From Sinobacterium caligoides (lineage in GTDB: Bacteria > Pseudomonadota > Gammaproteobacteria > Pseudomonadales > Sinobacteriaceae), in assembly GCF_003752585.1 (NCBI RefSeq), contig NZ_RKHR01000008.1:62001-126000 (forward strand): a stretch of 64,000 nucleotides of DNA. The letters run 5' to 3'. Shown here piece after piece: positions 8,935-19,415 of the stretch. Within the stretch, counting starts at the first letter, position 1; the number at the start of each line of letters is the position of its first letter. Under the pieces are notes generated by a model. That model had not been told where the DNA came from. It searched no databases and was given only the letters and a program-made list of their open reading frames with translations. Made by a program: the position numbers and the translations under genes.

Positions 8935-10617
8935 CTACATCTGCTCTGGGCTAGAGACACCGAGCAGCGTCAAACCGTTGCTGAGTACCTGTCGCACCGC
9001 GGCACTCAAGGCCAGGCGGGCGTTGCGCAGAGCCTCATCCTCAACCAGCGTCTTGTGTGCGTTATAACAACTGTGGAACTCACCGGCGAGGTCGTAGATG
9101 TAATTGGCAATGACGTGAGGTTCGGCGCTATTTGCCGCCTTGCTCACATATTCCGGGAAGGCGGTAAGACGCTTCAGCAGCGCCTTTTCTGCGTCTTCAG
9201 TCAGCAGCGTCAGGTCGCTCTCAGTCTCCTTCGACCACGACCAGCCGAGACCGTCGAGCTTCGCCATCATGCTGCAGATACGCGCGTGTGCGTACTGAAT
9301 GTAGTAGACCGGGTTATCGTTGCTCTGCGAGCGCGCCAGATCGATATCGAAGGTCAACTGCGAGTTAGGACTGCGCGCCGCGAGGAAGTAACGAGTGGCA
9401 TCTTTGCCCACCTCGTCGATCAGGTCGCGAATAGTGATATAGCTACCGGCACGTTTGGAGAGTTTCACCTCTTCGCCACCGCGCATCACCATCACCATCT
9501 GGTGCAGCACATACTCGGGCCAGCCGCTCGGAATGCCAACATCCAGCGCCTGCAGTCCTGCGCGCACACGCGTGACGGTCGAGTGATGATCGGCCCCCTG
9601 CTCGTTGATCACCCGGCTGAAGCCACGCTGCCACTTCTCCTTGTGGTAGGCGACATCGGGAACAAAGTAGGTGTAGCCGCCGTCACTCTTGCGCATCACC
9701 CGATCCTTGTCGTCACCGAAGTCCGTGGTCTTCAACCACAGCGCGTCGTCCTTCTCGTAGGTGTTACCACTCGCCACTAAATCGGCCACCACCTGTTCGA
9801 CCTTACCCTCTGCATACAGCGCACTCTCCAGCGAGAAGACATCGAAGTGCACACCGAAGGCCTTCAGATCCAAGTCCTGCTCGCGGCGCAGATAGGCAAC
9901 CGCAAACTCGGTGATCGCCGCCAGATTGTCGGCATCGGCGGCACCGGTGACCTGCTTGTCCTCGGCGACAATCGTCTCGCCGGCCATGTAGGCCGTCGCC
10001 ACATCTTGGATATAGTCGCCGCGATAGCCGTCCTCCGGCCAACCCGCCTGATCGGGTGCGATACCCTGACAGCGCGCCTGAGTCGATACGCCCAAGTTGT
10101 TAATCTGGTTGCCGGCATCGTTGTAGTAAAACTCTGCCGTGGTCTCCCAGCCGGTCGCCGTCATCAGCCGACACAAGGTGTCACCAACAGCCGCACCACG
10201 GCCGTGGCCAACATGCAGCGGCCCGGTAGGGTTAGCCGATACAAACTCGACCTGCACCTTGCGGCCCTTACCGATATCGCTACAACCAAACTTGTCGCCC
10301 TGCGTTAACACGGTCTCAACGATAGCGGAGGCCGCCCCTTCGTTGAGATAGAAGTTGATGAAACCGGGGCCGGCAATCTCAATCTTGGCGACCGACGCCG
10401 ACGTCGGCATGTGGTCGATGATCAGCTGCGCCACCTCGCGCGGCGGCTTGCCAACCGGTTTGGCGAGCATCATCGCCAGATTGGTCGCAAGGTCGCCATG
10501 ACTCTTGTCACGGGTGCGATCGACGTTAATTCGCGGGCTAAGCTCGGCCGGGATGATGGCGGCGGACTTCAACTGTTCAATGGTCTGGCTTAGCAGCTCG
10601 GCAATAACATCTTTCAT
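8935..10617 (-). CDS. argS: Arginyl-tRNA synthetase
   Basis: A 560-residue class I aminoacyl-tRNA synthetase that charges tRNA-Arg in the cytoplasm. The HIGH motif appears as HVGH in NPTGPLHVGHGRGAAVGD, and the KMSKS position reads KLSKRAGSYIT. The N-terminal Arg-S additional domain and the C-terminal DALR anticodon-binding domain are both present, the latter ending in LLGVSSPEQM. The start is the ATG at 10617 (MKDVIAELLSQ). The longer frame to 10695 gives an unconserved N-terminus. The gene lies between priA and the SPOR protein gene and is probably co-transcribed with the latter. Confidence 0.97.
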   Translation of the reverse strand: MKDVIAELLSQTIEQLKSAAIIPAELSPRINVDRTRDKSHGDLATNLAMMLAKPVGKPPREVAQLIIDHMPTSASVAKIEIAGPGFINFYLNEGAASAIVETVLTQGDKFGCSDIGKGRKVQVEFVSANPTGPLHVGHGRGAAVGDTLCRLMTATGWETTAEFYYNDAGNQINNLGVSTQARCQGIAPDQAGWPEDGYRGDYIQDVATAYMAGETIVAEDKQVTGAADADNLAAITEFAVAYLRREQDLDLKAFGVHFDVFSLESALYAEGKVEQVVADLVASGNTYEKDDALWLKTTDFGDDKDRVMRKSDGGYTYFVPDVAYHKEKWQRGFSRVINEQGADHHSTVTRVRAGLQALDVGIPSGWPEYVLHQMVMVMRGGEEVKLSKRAGSYITIRDLIDEVGKDATRYFLAARSPNSQLTFDIDLARSQSNDNPVYYIQYAHARICSMMAKLDGLGWSWSKETESDLTLLTEDAEKALLKRLTAFPEYVSKAANSAEPHVIANYIYDLAGEFHSCYNAHKTLVEDEALRNARLALSAAVRQVLSNGLTLLGVSSPEQM

Positions 10618-10733
10618 GGTCGTTAGATAACTCTGCAGTTTCAGGGAGGGAAACCAGCAATTATCCTCTGAATCCTTCCGTTTGCCAAGCAGCACTAGTC
10701 GTCGACGCTCACAGCTTGCGATATTAATGCTGC

Positions 10734-13007
10734 TTATAATGTATCCTGCGGATCCACATCAATTGACCAGCGCATCTTACGCGCCTCGGCATCGGCCTCT
10801 AACCAGCCAACCACGGCGCCAGCCAACTGTGCCAACAACCCACGGCTGCCACTGCGCAACATGATCTGTGCGCGGAAACGTCCCTGCCGCCGTACCATCA
10901 ACGCCGGCATCGGGCCCACCCATGTCACCTCACTACCGGCCAACCCCTGCAGAGCATCGCGTAGACGCGCCAACATTTGTTCCGCTAACTGCTCGTGACG
11001 GGCATCGGCACGCACCATCACCAGGTAGCCGCAGGGCGGCAGCCCCAACACCTGACGCTCGGCCAGAAGCGATTGCGCCACCGCGTGATAACCCTGCTCC
11101 AACAGCTGCCGCATCAACAGGTGCTCGGGGTGATGGGTCTGCACCAACACCCGTCCACGGTGCTCCGCCCGGCCCGCTCGGCCCGCCACCTGCACCAGCA
11201 GCTGGCTGATGCGCTCGCTGCCCCGGAAATCACTACTAAAGAAGCCCGCATCGGCATCGACGATGGCAACTAACGTCACATCGGGAAAATGGTGCCCCTT
11301 GGCCAGCATCTGTGTGCCCACCAAAATACAGGGCTCACCGCTATGCACCTCGGCCAACAGCTCGTCGAGCTCACCTCGACGCGACACCGTATCGCGATCG
11401 ACGCGCAATACCGGCACCGCCGGAAACAGCTGCTCCAGCGCCCGCTGACTACGCTCGGTACCGATACCCTCGCCAAGCAGGTTGCCGCTATGGCAGTTCG
11501 GGCAGGCCGCCGGGATAGCGTAACGACTGTCGCAGTGATGGCAGTGTAACTGGCGTGGTTTGAGGTGGACGGTCAGCTTGGCATCGCAGTTATGACAATC
11601 CGCACACCAGCCGCACTGATGACACATCAGCGACGGCGAGTAGCCGCGGCGATTGAGAAACAACAGCACCTGACGACCGCGCTGCAACTCTTCGCGCATC
11701 GCCTCGAGCAGCTCGCCACTCATCCCCTCGTGCATATTCTGTTGCCGTACATCGACCAGCTGCACGGCTGGTGGCTCGGCACCTCCCGCCCGTTCCAATA
11801 GTTCAAGGTGGCGATAGCGCCCCTGCTGAGCGTTGTGCAGCGACTCCAGCGACGGTGTCGCCGACCCTAAAACGATGGGTATGGCGCAGTCTTTCGCGCG
11901 CACCACGGCGGCATCACGGGCATTGTAGCGCACCCCCTCCAGCTGCTTGAAAGAGCCATCATGCTCCTCATCGACGATAATAATGCCCAGCTGCGGCAGC
12001 GGCGTGAACAGTGCCGAACGCGTGCCGATCACGATCCCCAGCTGACCCACCCGCGCTCGCCGCCACACCTCCAGCCGTGCCGTATCCGACATCGCCGAGT
12101 GCAGCATCGCTACCGGGCAGTCAAAGCGATCAATAAAGCGTTGCTGTGTCTGTGGCGTCAGGCCAATCTCCGGCACCAGCACCAATGCCTGCCGACCCGC
12201 CTCTAGCTGCCGATGAATCAACTGCAGATAGACCTCAGTCTTACCACTGCCGGTCACCCCCTGCAACAGGGTCGGCGCAAAGCCCGTGTCCGGCACCTCG
12301 TCTAGGGCCCGCTGCTGCTGTGCATTCAAGGTCAGCGCCGACTGCCGCAAAGTCGCCGGCAAAGGCGCGCTCGGCACGGCCAGTGCCTCATCGATCAGCA
12401 CTTGTTCAATCAGTCCCTTATCGACCATGGCGCGACTAATCGCCGCACTAATGCCCTGCTCCTTTAGAGTTTCAGGGCTCTGCTCGCCACGCTGCAATAG
12501 TGCCAATAATAACGCCTGCTTCTTCGCCCCCCGCAACGCGCCTTCCGGCAGCCCCTTACCATTCGTCGTCAGCCGCCAGCGCTTCACCTGTGCGCTGACA
12601 CTGCGCCCCTTGCGCAACAGTACTGGCAGGGCGTTGCTCATCACCTCACCGAGCCCGTATTGATAGTAGCGGCTGATCCAGTGACACAGCCGCTCAATAT
12701 CGGCACTGAAAACACTGTCATTATCGAGCAATTCCAGCACCGGCTTGAGTTTACTGCGCTGAAAGTCCGACTGCGCATCACAGTCGACGACCACACCGAT
12801 CAACTGCTGACGGCCAAACGACACCTTAACCCGCACCCCCGGCGTCACGCGTGCACACTGTTCTGCCGTCAGCGCTACCGGCGGCAGATAGTCATAGAGC
12901 TTGCGCAGCGGTGTCGGCACCGCCACCCGCCACAACGGCGCATCCTCGTCGGCAGGCTGTGGCGCCGACAGATTAAAGGGTTCATCTGCTGTGGAAGATC
13001 TATTCAT
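10734..13007 (-). CDS. priA: Primosomal replication protein N', ATP-dependent helicase PriA
   Basis: A roughly 757-residue superfamily 2 helicase that restarts stalled replication forks by binding D-loops and loading the primosome. Walker A is GVTGSGKTE, Walker B is DEEHD, and the zinc-binding region contains paired cysteines in CHQCGWCADCHNCD, CHHCD and CPNCHS. Motifs V and VI are visible as LVGTQMLAKGHHFPDVTLV and VAGRAGRAEHRG. The ATG at 13007 and the GTG at 13022 are both possible starts; neither has a strong ribosome binding site. The gene diverges from rpmE, as in Pseudomonas. Confidence 0.96.
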   Translation of the reverse strand: MNRSSTADEPFNLSAPQPADEDAPLWRVAVPTPLRKLYDYLPPVALTAEQCARVTPGVRVKVSFGRQQLIGVVVDCDAQSDFQRSKLKPVLELLDNDSVFSADIERLCHWISRYYQYGLGEVMSNALPVLLRKGRSVSAQVKRWRLTTNGKGLPEGALRGAKKQALLLALLQRGEQSPETLKEQGISAAISRAMVDKGLIEQVLIDEALAVPSAPLPATLRQSALTLNAQQQRALDEVPDTGFAPTLLQGVTGSGKTEVYLQLIHRQLEAGRQALVLVPEIGLTPQTQQRFIDRFDCPVAMLHSAMSDTARLEVWRRARVGQLGIVIGTRSALFTPLPQLGIIIVDEEHDGSFKQLEGVRYNARDAAVVRAKDCAIPIVLGSATPSLESLHNAQQGRYRHLELLERAGGAEPPAVQLVDVRQQNMHEGMSGELLEAMREELQRGRQVLLFLNRRGYSPSLMCHQCGWCADCHNCDAKLTVHLKPRQLHCHHCDSRYAIPAACPNCHSGNLLGEGIGTERSQRALEQLFPAVPVLRVDRDTVSRRGELDELLAEVHSGEPCILVGTQMLAKGHHFPDVTLVAIVDADAGFFSSDFRGSERISQLLVQVAGRAGRAEHRGRVLVQTHHPEHLLMRQLLEQGYHAVAQSLLAERQVLGLPPCGYLVMVRADARHEQLAEQMLARLRDALQGLAGSEVTWVGPMPALMVRRQGRFRAQIMLRSGSRGLLAQLAGAVVGWLEADAEARKMRWSIDVDPQDTL

Positions 13008-13164
13008 GGGTTGCCGTGTCACCGTTAATCATCACTCGATATCACCTCAATCTAATCTCGCAGGCTACTATAAAGCCACCACTATTGCTCTATGCCTCGA
13101 TCACTAATTCGACGCTAGCAGTTAGTCTCTCGCGTACTGGCCCAGCAGACAGGGCAATTGCCGC

Positions 13165-13192
13165 TTGCTACTGGCAGAGATTTTGGTAGAAT
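13165..13192 (+). promoter_or_regulatory. Candidate sigma-70 promoter of rpmE
   Basis: TTGCTA (13165-13170) and TAGAAT (13187-13192) are separated by 16 bases, about 105 bases before the rpmE start. The long leader leaves room for autoregulation, but I see no defined structure. Confidence 0.5.
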
Positions 13193-13296
13193 CCGCCCTC
13201 TTTGTGCTTTTCAGCGCTCAAATATCAACCAACACCTTGTAGGTGCGGTGCTCAGGACGGCCTGAGTGGCGGTGCCACAAACACAGGATTACGATC

Positions 13297-13509
13297 ATGA
13301 AAGAAGGTATTCACCCTAAATACCAAGCACTTACCGCGACTTGCAGCTGCGGTGCTGTGCACGAAGTTAAGTCTACTATGCATAAAGACCTACACCTCGA
13401 TATCTGTTCAGCCTGCCACCCGTTCTACACCGGCAAGCAGAAAGAAGCGAGCACCGGTGGACGTGTTGATCGTTTCAAGAAGCGTTTCAGCTCGCGTACT
13501 TCCCGCTAA
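13297..13509 (+). CDS. rpmE: 50S ribosomal protein L31, zinc-binding form
   Basis: A 70-residue ribosomal protein. Cysteines at positions 16, 18, 37 and 40 form the CxC and CxxC zinc ribbon that marks the zinc-containing form of L31, in contrast to the cysteine-free paralogue made under zinc starvation. MKEGIHPKY is the typical N-terminus and fixes the ATG at 13297; the frame reaching back to 13243 is leader. The gene stands alone between a promoter and a strong terminator. Confidence 0.97.
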   Translation: MKEGIHPKYQALTATCSCGAVHEVKSTMHKDLHLDICSACHPFYTGKQKEASTGGRVDRFKKRFSSRTSR

Positions 13510-13571
13510 GCAGCGGCTACCTCGAGCAGGTAGCTATGCCGCTAGTAAAGTAGCGGCATAGAAAGTAGCGT

Positions 13572-13609
13572 AAAAAGGCACTCACGAGCACCTCGTCAGT
13601 GCCTTTTTT
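13572..13609 (+). terminator. Intrinsic terminator of rpmE
   Basis: An 11-base-pair stem (AAAAAGGCACT with AGTGCCTTTTT) with an inner GAG/CTC extension is followed by a run of T. It stands about 65 bases after the rpmE stop. Confidence 0.9.
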
Positions 13610-14363
13610 ACGCACCCCCCCGCTCACTGTTGCTTACCCCTGTAAATTTGCCTTGACGATAGACGGTAACTTATTGATCGGCGATACGCCCTAAATAGGC
13701 TACTATCAGCCAAGGTGTTAGCCAGCATTTATCAATGCTACTAGCTTTTTTACTGGATAACAGGCACATTGAGCCAGCTCAGGTCGGCGATAACCGCCCA
13801 AACGAGCCAGCACAGGCCCTAGCGATGCCGTCACGAAATAGGTTGATGGCGACGTAACGGACCTGTCATCTCATCGAGCTATGGTGACAGCACTATCCGC
13901 CACACCTCGACGAAGCTAGACTGAAAATAATCACGCAGCGCCACGGCGTCGCCCACAGCATTAGCCAGAGTGCGTCCTCGGGGAGAACAGAACCGACGAC
14001 GTGCTCAAGCACACCGCCAACGCAAGTGATTGACCCTGAAACGTCAATCTCAGCGGAGCCAGGCGGCAGCTTTTATTATCGCATCGAATAATAAACGCTA
14101 TTTTGTTGCCACGAGCCTCAAGCAAGTAGGTCACAAGCCTCTTGTCTAGGGAGGCAGCTGTAACCGGAGCAAAACTCCTGGAACAGTTAGTAGGATCAGC
14201 CCCCCCCTTGAACGGCGGTCCTATTCAGCAACTCGCCAGAGAGGGGCAAGTAAATAAATAGGCACGTCAGGGCACCAACCACCCAACGCCAGCCTCAGAG
14301 CGGCCATCACGCGGCTCAATCACTGCCCTTTTACCGACAACAAGATCACTTATTGGTACATAA
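13610..14363. other. Long intergenic region with no recognisable gene
   Basis: About 750 bases between the rpmE terminator and the malic enzyme gene, with no open frame of note on either strand. Composition is mixed and similar to coding neighbours in parts, so it may be a decayed gene or hold a non-coding RNA. I tried to match it to tmRNA, RNase P RNA, 6S RNA and common riboswitches by their conserved words and found no fit. The last part must hold the malic enzyme promoter. Confidence 0.4.
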
Positions 14364-15623
14364 ATGTCAGATTTTAAAAAAGAAGCACTCGATTACCACG
14401 CTCTACCCAAGCCAGGCAAAGTGGCCCTCGCCCTCACCACCGCCTCACAGACACAGCATGATTTAGCGCTGGCTTACAGCCCCGGTGTCGCCGAGCCCGT
14501 TCGCGCCATCGCCGCCAACCCTGCCGACGCCTACAAGTACACCGCCAAGGGAAACTTGGTTGCGGTCATCAGCAACGGCACCGCGATCCTCGGTCTGGGT
14601 AACCTCGGCTCGCTCGCCAGCAAGCCAGTAATGGAAGGTAAGAGCCTGTTATTCAAACGCTTTGCCGGCGTAGACTCCGTCGATATTGAAGTCGACACCG
14701 TCGATGCCGACGACTTCGTCAAGACCGTCAAAAACATCGCCGCCACCTTCGGCGGTATCAACCTCGAAGACATCAAGGCACCCGAGTGCTTCGAGATTGA
14801 AAAGCAGTTGATCGAAGCCTGCGATATACCCGTCTTCCACGACGACCAGCACGGTACCGCTATCGTCACCGCCGCCGGCATGCTCAACGCGCTGGAGGTC
14901 CAGGGTAAGAACATCGCCGATGCCAAAATCGTCTGCCTCGGCGCCGGTGCCGCCGCCATCGCCTGTATGCGCCTGCTCGTCAGTGTCGGTGCCGACCGCA
15001 ACAATATCCGCATGATCGACACCCGCGGTGTTATCTACCAGGGTCGTGAGAACATCAACAAATACAAGGCCGAATTCGCCAGCGAGACCGACGACCGCAC
15101 CTTGATTGACGCCTGCAAAGACGCCGACGCCTTCGTCGGTCTCTCCGGCCCCAACCTGATGTCGCCAGAGTTGTTGCAGAGCATGGCACCCAACCCTGTT
15201 ATCTTCGCCTGCTCCAATCCAGATCCAGAGATCGCACCGTCACTGGCACACTCGGTGCGCGACGATATCATCATGGCCACAGGGCGCTCCGACTTCCCTA
15301 ACCAGGTCAATAACGTACTGGGCTTCCCTTTCATCTTCCGCGGCGCCCTCGACGTCCACGCTAAGGTGATCAACGAAGAGATGAAGATCGCCGCCGTACA
15401 CGCCATCAAAGACCTCGCCAAGCTACCGGTACCACAGGTCGTACTCGATGCCTGTAATGTCGACGCCCTCGAATTCGGCCGTGACTACATCATCCCCAAG
15501 CCGATGGACAGCCGTCTACTCGGTCTAGTTAGTGGCGCCGTCGCACAGGCCGCCGTCGATACCGGCGTCGCCCAACAGCCCTACCCGGCTCACTACCCAC
15601 TGCAGAGCACTGACGACTGCTAG
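14364..15623 (+). CDS. NAD(P)-dependent malic enzyme (short form)
   Basis: A 419-residue oxidative decarboxylase converting malate to pyruvate and CO2 with reduction of NAD or NADP. The N-terminal malic domain has the YSPGVAEP motif (near residue 38) and the catalytic region FHDDQHGTAIV near residue 165. The Rossmann motif is LGAGAAAIA near residue 193. It lacks the phosphotransacetylase-like C-terminal half of long MaeB proteins, so it matches the roughly 420-residue form found near rpmE/priA in Pseudomonas. No clear ribosome binding site is seen before the ATG. The gene is followed by a strong terminator. Cofactor preference cannot be decided by eye. Confidence 0.93.
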   Translation: MSDFKKEALDYHALPKPGKVALALTTASQTQHDLALAYSPGVAEPVRAIAANPADAYKYTAKGNLVAVISNGTAILGLGNLGSLASKPVMEGKSLLFKRFAGVDSVDIEVDTVDADDFVKTVKNIAATFGGINLEDIKAPECFEIEKQLIEACDIPVFHDDQHGTAIVTAAGMLNALEVQGKNIADAKIVCLGAGAAAIACMRLLVSVGADRNNIRMIDTRGVIYQGRENINKYKAEFASETDDRTLIDACKDADAFVGLSGPNLMSPELLQSMAPNPVIFACSNPDPEIAPSLAHSVRDDIIMATGRSDFPNQVNNVLGFPFIFRGALDVHAKVINEEMKIAAVHAIKDLAKLPVPQVVLDACNVDALEFGRDYIIPKPMDSRLLGLVSGAVAQAAVDTGVAQQPYPAHYPLQSTDDC

Positions 15624-15638
15624 TCTCAGCCGCCGCAG

Positions 15639-15675
15639 AAAAAAGGTCATCGCCGAGGCGATGACCTTTTTTTTT
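15639..15675 (+). terminator. Intrinsic terminator of malic enzyme gene
   Basis: A 13-base-pair stem, AAAGGTCATCGCC with GGCGATGACCTTT around a short loop, ends in nine T. It begins about 15 bases after the stop. Confidence 0.93.
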
Positions 15676-15730
15676 AGCCACAGATCTTATAAATTAAACA
15701 ACTCCCATCGCCCCGACGGCTGGAACCACC

Positions 15731-16132
15731 ATGTCACCGACCACTGCAAACACCGCCCCGATCCCCAGCGGCATCAACTACAAAAAACAGTCAAAATTGC
15801 TCGTGCTCAGCTACGGCGACGAAGACTACTCGCTCAGCGCCGAGTTGCTGCGCGTCTACTCACCCTCGGCCGAGGTCCAGGGGCACGGGGTCGGCTCCGA
15901 GGTGCTGCAGTTCGGCAAGCGCCATGTCACTATCGTACACATCCAGCCTGTCGGCAACTACGCCATTCAGCTGCACTTCGATGACGGCCACGATTCAGGC
16001 ATTTACTCCTGGGGCTATCTCTATCGGCTGGCCAATGAACAGCAGCAGCTCTGGGATGACTATCTCGCCCGCCTCGCCGCCGAAGGACAGAGCCGCGATG
16101 AAAACACCCAGGTGATTCGCCTCGGTAATTAA
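15731..16132 (+). CDS. DUF971 protein (gamma-butyrobetaine hydroxylase N-terminal-like)
   Basis: A 133-residue protein with the DUF971 fold, related to the N-terminal domain of gamma-butyrobetaine hydroxylase. Conserved features are LVLSYGDEDYSLSAELLRVYSPSAEV near residue 23, VGNYAIQLHFDDGHDSGIYSWGYL near residue 75, and a helical end. In Pseudomonas the same gene lies between hslU and the PHA cluster and precedes ubiE. The domain is often linked to iron-sulfur or P-loop proteins, but its function in stand-alone form is not established. The ATG at 15731 is used. It stands about 120 bases before ubiE and may have its own transcript. Confidence 0.82.
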   Translation: MSPTTANTAPIPSGINYKKQSKLLVLSYGDEDYSLSAELLRVYSPSAEVQGHGVGSEVLQFGKRHVTIVHIQPVGNYAIQLHFDDGHDSGIYSWGYLYRLANEQQQLWDDYLARLAAEGQSRDENTQVIRLGN

Positions 16133-16251
16133 AGCGCACAACCCACAAGCTTGACCCAGCACGACGAATATTGCCCGCCGACACCTATCAATAGGCTGTG
16201 TTTGTTATACAATGAGCTCCGTTAAAACAGCCACAGCGATGTAGAGACGCC

Positions 16252-17001
16252 ATGAGCGAGCAAAAGACCACCCACTTCGGTTTCAAAACCGTCAACAGCA
16301 GCGACAAAGCAGGCTTAGTTGCCGGCGTATTTCACTCCGTTGCCGCCAAGTACGACCTAATGAACGATCTGATGAGCGGCGGTGTCCATCGCCTCTGGAA
16401 GCGTTTTACCATCGAGGTCAGCGGTGTTCGTCGCGGTCAACGCGTACTCGATATCGCCGGCGGCACCGGCGACTTAGCCGCCAAGTTCTCTCGCCTCGTC
16501 GGCGCCGAGGGCGAGGTTGTTCTCGCCGACATCAACGACTCCATGTTGAAGGTCGGCCGCGACAAGCTCATCGACCGCGGCATCTGCAACAACGTCAACT
16601 ACGTCCAGTGCGATGCGCAGTATCTACCCTTCCCCGATAATCACTTCGACTGCATTACCATTGCCTTCGGACTGCGCAACGTCACCGACAAAGACCGCGC
16701 CCTACGCTCCATGCTGCGCGTGCTCAAGCCCGGCGGCCGTTTACTGGTACTCGAGTTCTCCAAGCCGCAGAGCGAACTACTCTCCAAGGCCTACGACGCC
16801 TACTCATTTAACGTACTGCCACGCATCGGCAAGCTGGTCACCAACGACGCAGACAGCTATCAGTACCTCGCCGAAAGCATCCGCATGCACCCCGATCAGC
16901 AGACACTGAAAGAGATGATGGATGACGCCGGCTTCACCATGACCGAGTTCTATAACATGACCGGCGGTGTCGTCGCTCTACACAAGGGCGTAAAGCCTTG
17001 A
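16252..17001 (+). CDS. ubiE: Ubiquinone/menaquinone C-methyltransferase UbiE
   Basis: A 249-residue SAM-dependent methyltransferase that methylates the quinone ring carbon in ubiquinone (and, where present, menaquinone) synthesis. The SAM-binding motif [11 protein letters not shown] lies near residue 67. The family signatures [18 protein letters not shown] and LEFSKPQ are clear, and the C-terminus has [26 protein letters not shown] extended -10-like element stands at about 16203-16211. The stop overlaps the start of ubiJ. In the same order ubiE-ubiJ-ubiB this is the standard gammaproteobacterial ubiquinone operon. Confidence 0.97.
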   Translation: MSEQKTTHFGFKTVNSSDKAGLVAGVFHSVAAKYDLMNDLMSGGVHRLWKRFTIEVSGVRRGQRVLDIAGGTGDLAAKFSRLVGAEGEVVLADINDSMLKVGRDKLIDRGICNNVNYVQCDAQYLPFPDNHFDCITIAFGLRNVTDKDRALRSMLRVLKPGGRLLVLEFSKPQSELLSKAYDAYSFNVLPRIGKLVTNDADSYQYLAESIRMHPDQQTLKEMMDDAGFTMTEFYNMTGGVVALHKGVKP

Positions 17002-17639
17002 TCATCTTGCCGACGTTGCATACCGCGGGTCTAGCCGCCCTCGAGAAGGTGATCAATAGCGCCCTGCGCTTTGATCCCGGTAGCCGTCGAGCACTCGCTG
17101 AGCTCGACGGGCGAGTCTTCCATATCGAGATCACCAGCCCACAGCTCGACTTCTACCTCTGCCCACAGCACGACGGCATTTCCCTGCGCGGCTATTACGA
17201 CGGCCCCGTCGATAGCCACCTGGCTGGCAGCGCCGGCGAGTTTCTGCAGCTGCTCGGCGCCGACGACGCCGCCTCGAGCCTGATCAACGGCAACATCACG
17301 CTGACCGGCGACAGCGCCCCCCTGTTACAACTACAGGCAATTTTAAAGCGACTGGATATCGACTGGGAGGCCGCCATCAGCAAGAGCCTCGGCGGCAACA
17401 GCTTCGCCGACATGGCTGCCAACGGCCTCGGCAGCTTGCTGCGCGGCGGCCTCAAGTTCGGTCGCGAGGCACAGCGCAACCTGCGCCGCCAAGCCAGCGA
17501 CTTCATCCTCGAGGAGGGCCGCTTAAGCCCCCCGAAGAGCGAGCTCGAGGACTTCTACAGTCAGGTCAGCCGCCTCGCCAACGATACCGAACGACTGCAA
17601 GCCAAGCTCGACCGCCTGGCCCGAAAAATCACCCCCTAA
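16998..17639 (+). CDS. ubiJ: Ubiquinone biosynthesis accessory factor UbiJ
   Basis: A 213-residue protein with an N-terminal SCP2 sterol-carrier-like domain and a C-terminal helical region ending in a coiled-coil segment rich in Glu, Arg and Leu. In E. coli UbiJ binds ubiquinone intermediates within the soluble Ubi complex. The start is a TTG at 16998 that overlaps the ubiE stop by four bases (TTGA), a sign of translational coupling. Its place between ubiE and ubiB supports the call, since sequence conservation in this family is low. Confidence 0.9.
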   Translation: MIILPTLHTAGLAALEKVINSALRFDPGSRRALAELDGRVFHIEITSPQLDFYLCPQHDGISLRGYYDGPVDSHLAGSAGEFLQLLGADDAASSLINGNITLTGDSAPLLQLQAILKRLDIDWEAAISKSLGGNSFADMAANGLGSLLRGGLKFGREAQRNLRRQASDFILEEGRLSPPKSELEDFYSQVSRLANDTERLQAKLDRLARKITP

Positions 17640-17702
17640 CAGGGCTAAGCTACCGGCCAGGGCATACACAAGCTCTTCTCCAGCGATGACAGGACCGCCT
17701 CC

Positions 17703-19331
17703 GTGACCACCTTTCTGCGACTACTCACCATCATCTGGGTCACTGCCCGCTACCGCCTTGACACGCTGCTACCCCGACACCGCCTGCCACTGCCGCTGCG
17801 CATCTTACTGACTCTCTCGCCGCTGCGACTGATCCCCGAGCCGGCACTGAGCCACGGCGAGCGAATTCGCCTAGCACTGATCGAGCTGGGCCCCATCTTC
17901 ATCAAGTTCGGCCAGATGCTCTCGACCCGTCGCGACCTCCTCGACGACGACATCACCGATGAGCTCGAACTGTTGCAGGACAAAGTGCCTCCCTTCGAGG
18001 GTGACGTCGCCACCCAGATCATCGAGGAGGCACTGCAGGATAGCGTCGGCAACCTGTTTCGTGACTTCGACCCCCAGCCCCTCGCCTCCGCCTCTATCGC
18101 GCAGGTACACACCGCGGTATTGCAGGATGGTCGCGAGGTCGTCGTCAAGGTTGTCCGCCCCGATATCGAGCCCACCATTCGCAGCGACATCGCCCTGATG
18201 TTTTGGCTCGCCAGGCTACTGCAACGCTACCTGCCCGACGGCAAGCGCCTGCGCCCCGTCGAGGTGGTCGAGGAGTATCAGCACACCATCTTCGACGAAC
18301 TCGACCTACAGCGCGAGGCCGCCAACACCTCGCAGCTACGCCGCAACTTCCAGGACTCCGAGGCACTCTACATCCCCGAGGTCTACTGGAGTTACTGCCG
18401 CAGCAACGTCATGGTAATGGAGCGCATCTACGGTATTCCCGTCTCCGACGTGGCGGCGATGGCGGCACAGCAGACCAATATGAAGGTATTGGCCGAGCAC
18501 GGTGTCGAGATCTTCTTCACCCAGGTATTCCGCGACAACTTCTTCCACGCCGACATGCACCCGGGCAATATCTTCGTCTCACGCGAACACCCCGAGCGCC
18601 CCATGTATATCGGCATCGACTGCGCCATTATGGGCAGCCTCAGCGACTTTGATCGTCACTATCTTGCCCGCAACCTACTGGCCATCTTCCAGCAAAACTA
18701 CCGTGAGGTGGCACAGCTGCACGTCGAGTGTGGCTGGGTACCCGCCGATACCCGCGTACAAGACTTCGAGGCTGCCATCCGCGCCGCCTGCGAACCAATC
18801 TTCGAAAAGCCACTGGGCGAGATCTCCTTCGCCGACATGGTGCTCTACCTGTTCCAGACCGCCCGCCGCTTCGACATGGAGATACAGCCATCGCTGGTGC
18901 TACTGCAGAAGACACTGCTGCATATCGAGGGGCTGGGGCGACAACTCTATCCGCAACTCGACCTATGGCACACCGCCAAGCCCTTCCTAGAGGATTGGCT
19001 GAAACAAAATTACAGCCCCAAGGCGCTGCTCAAGGAGAGCATCAAGCGCGCCCCGAGCTGGCTCGAAGAACTGCCCAAAGTGCCCGACATGCTGATCAAC
19101 AACATCAAGCAGAACAAGCAATTAGTGCAGTTACAACACGAGCTGCAAGCACGACAGCAACAGCAACAGCAACGTGAATCAAGCCGTCGACAACGCGTCA
19201 GCATCGCCGTCGCCGCCCTGGTCGGCGCCGTCATCATCGCCGAGCCAGCACGTATACAACAGCTCCTCGAGCTACCTACCGGCAGCTGGTTACTGCTCGG
19301 CATCGCATTGATCGCACTCTGGCGACGATAG
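17703..19331 (+). CDS. ubiB: Ubiquinone biosynthesis regulatory protein kinase-like UbiB
   Basis: A 542-residue member of the ABC1/ADCK/UbiB atypical kinase-like ATPases, needed for ubiquinone synthesis and thought to help extract lipid intermediates from the membrane. The KxGQ motif reads KFGQMLSTR near residue 64, the Ala-rich loop is [11 protein letters not shown], and the catalytic region is HADMHPGN. The metal-binding segment reads [10 protein letters not shown], with Ala where Gly is more usual. Two C-terminal transmembrane helices follow a Gln-rich stretch ([11 protein letters not shown]). The start is a GTG at 17703. It is third in the ubiE-ubiJ-ubiB cluster. Confidence 0.97.
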   Translation: MTTFLRLLTIIWVTARYRLDTLLPRHRLPLPLRILLTLSPLRLIPEPALSHGERIRLALIELGPIFIKFGQMLSTRRDLLDDDITDELELLQDKVPPFEGDVATQIIEEALQDSVGNLFRDFDPQPLASASIAQVHTAVLQDGREVVVKVVRPDIEPTIRSDIALMFWLARLLQRYLPDGKRLRPVEVVEEYQHTIFDELDLQREAANTSQLRRNFQDSEALYIPEVYWSYCRSNVMVMERIYGIPVSDVAAMAAQQTNMKVLAEHGVEIFFTQVFRDNFFHADMHPGNIFVSREHPERPMYIGIDCAIMGSLSDFDRHYLARNLLAIFQQNYREVAQLHVECGWVPADTRVQDFEAAIRAACEPIFEKPLGEISFADMVLYLFQTARRFDMEIQPSLVLLQKTLLHIEGLGRQLYPQLDLWHTAKPFLEDWLKQNYSPKALLKESIKRAPSWLEELPKVPDMLINNIKQNKQLVQLQHELQARQQQQQQRESSRRQRVSIAVAALVGAVIIAEPARIQQLLELPTGSWLLLGIALIALWRR

Positions 19332-19415
19332 AAACCATGCAATTATCGTCTCTATCAATATTAATCGTGTATTATACGCTTACAATACACCCGCGAGTTT
19401 GACAACAGAGCCCCT

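Noticed and set aside
9055-10308. Plus-strand frames of 150-240 codons opposite argS
   Set aside because: Antisense shadows of argS with no recognisable domains.
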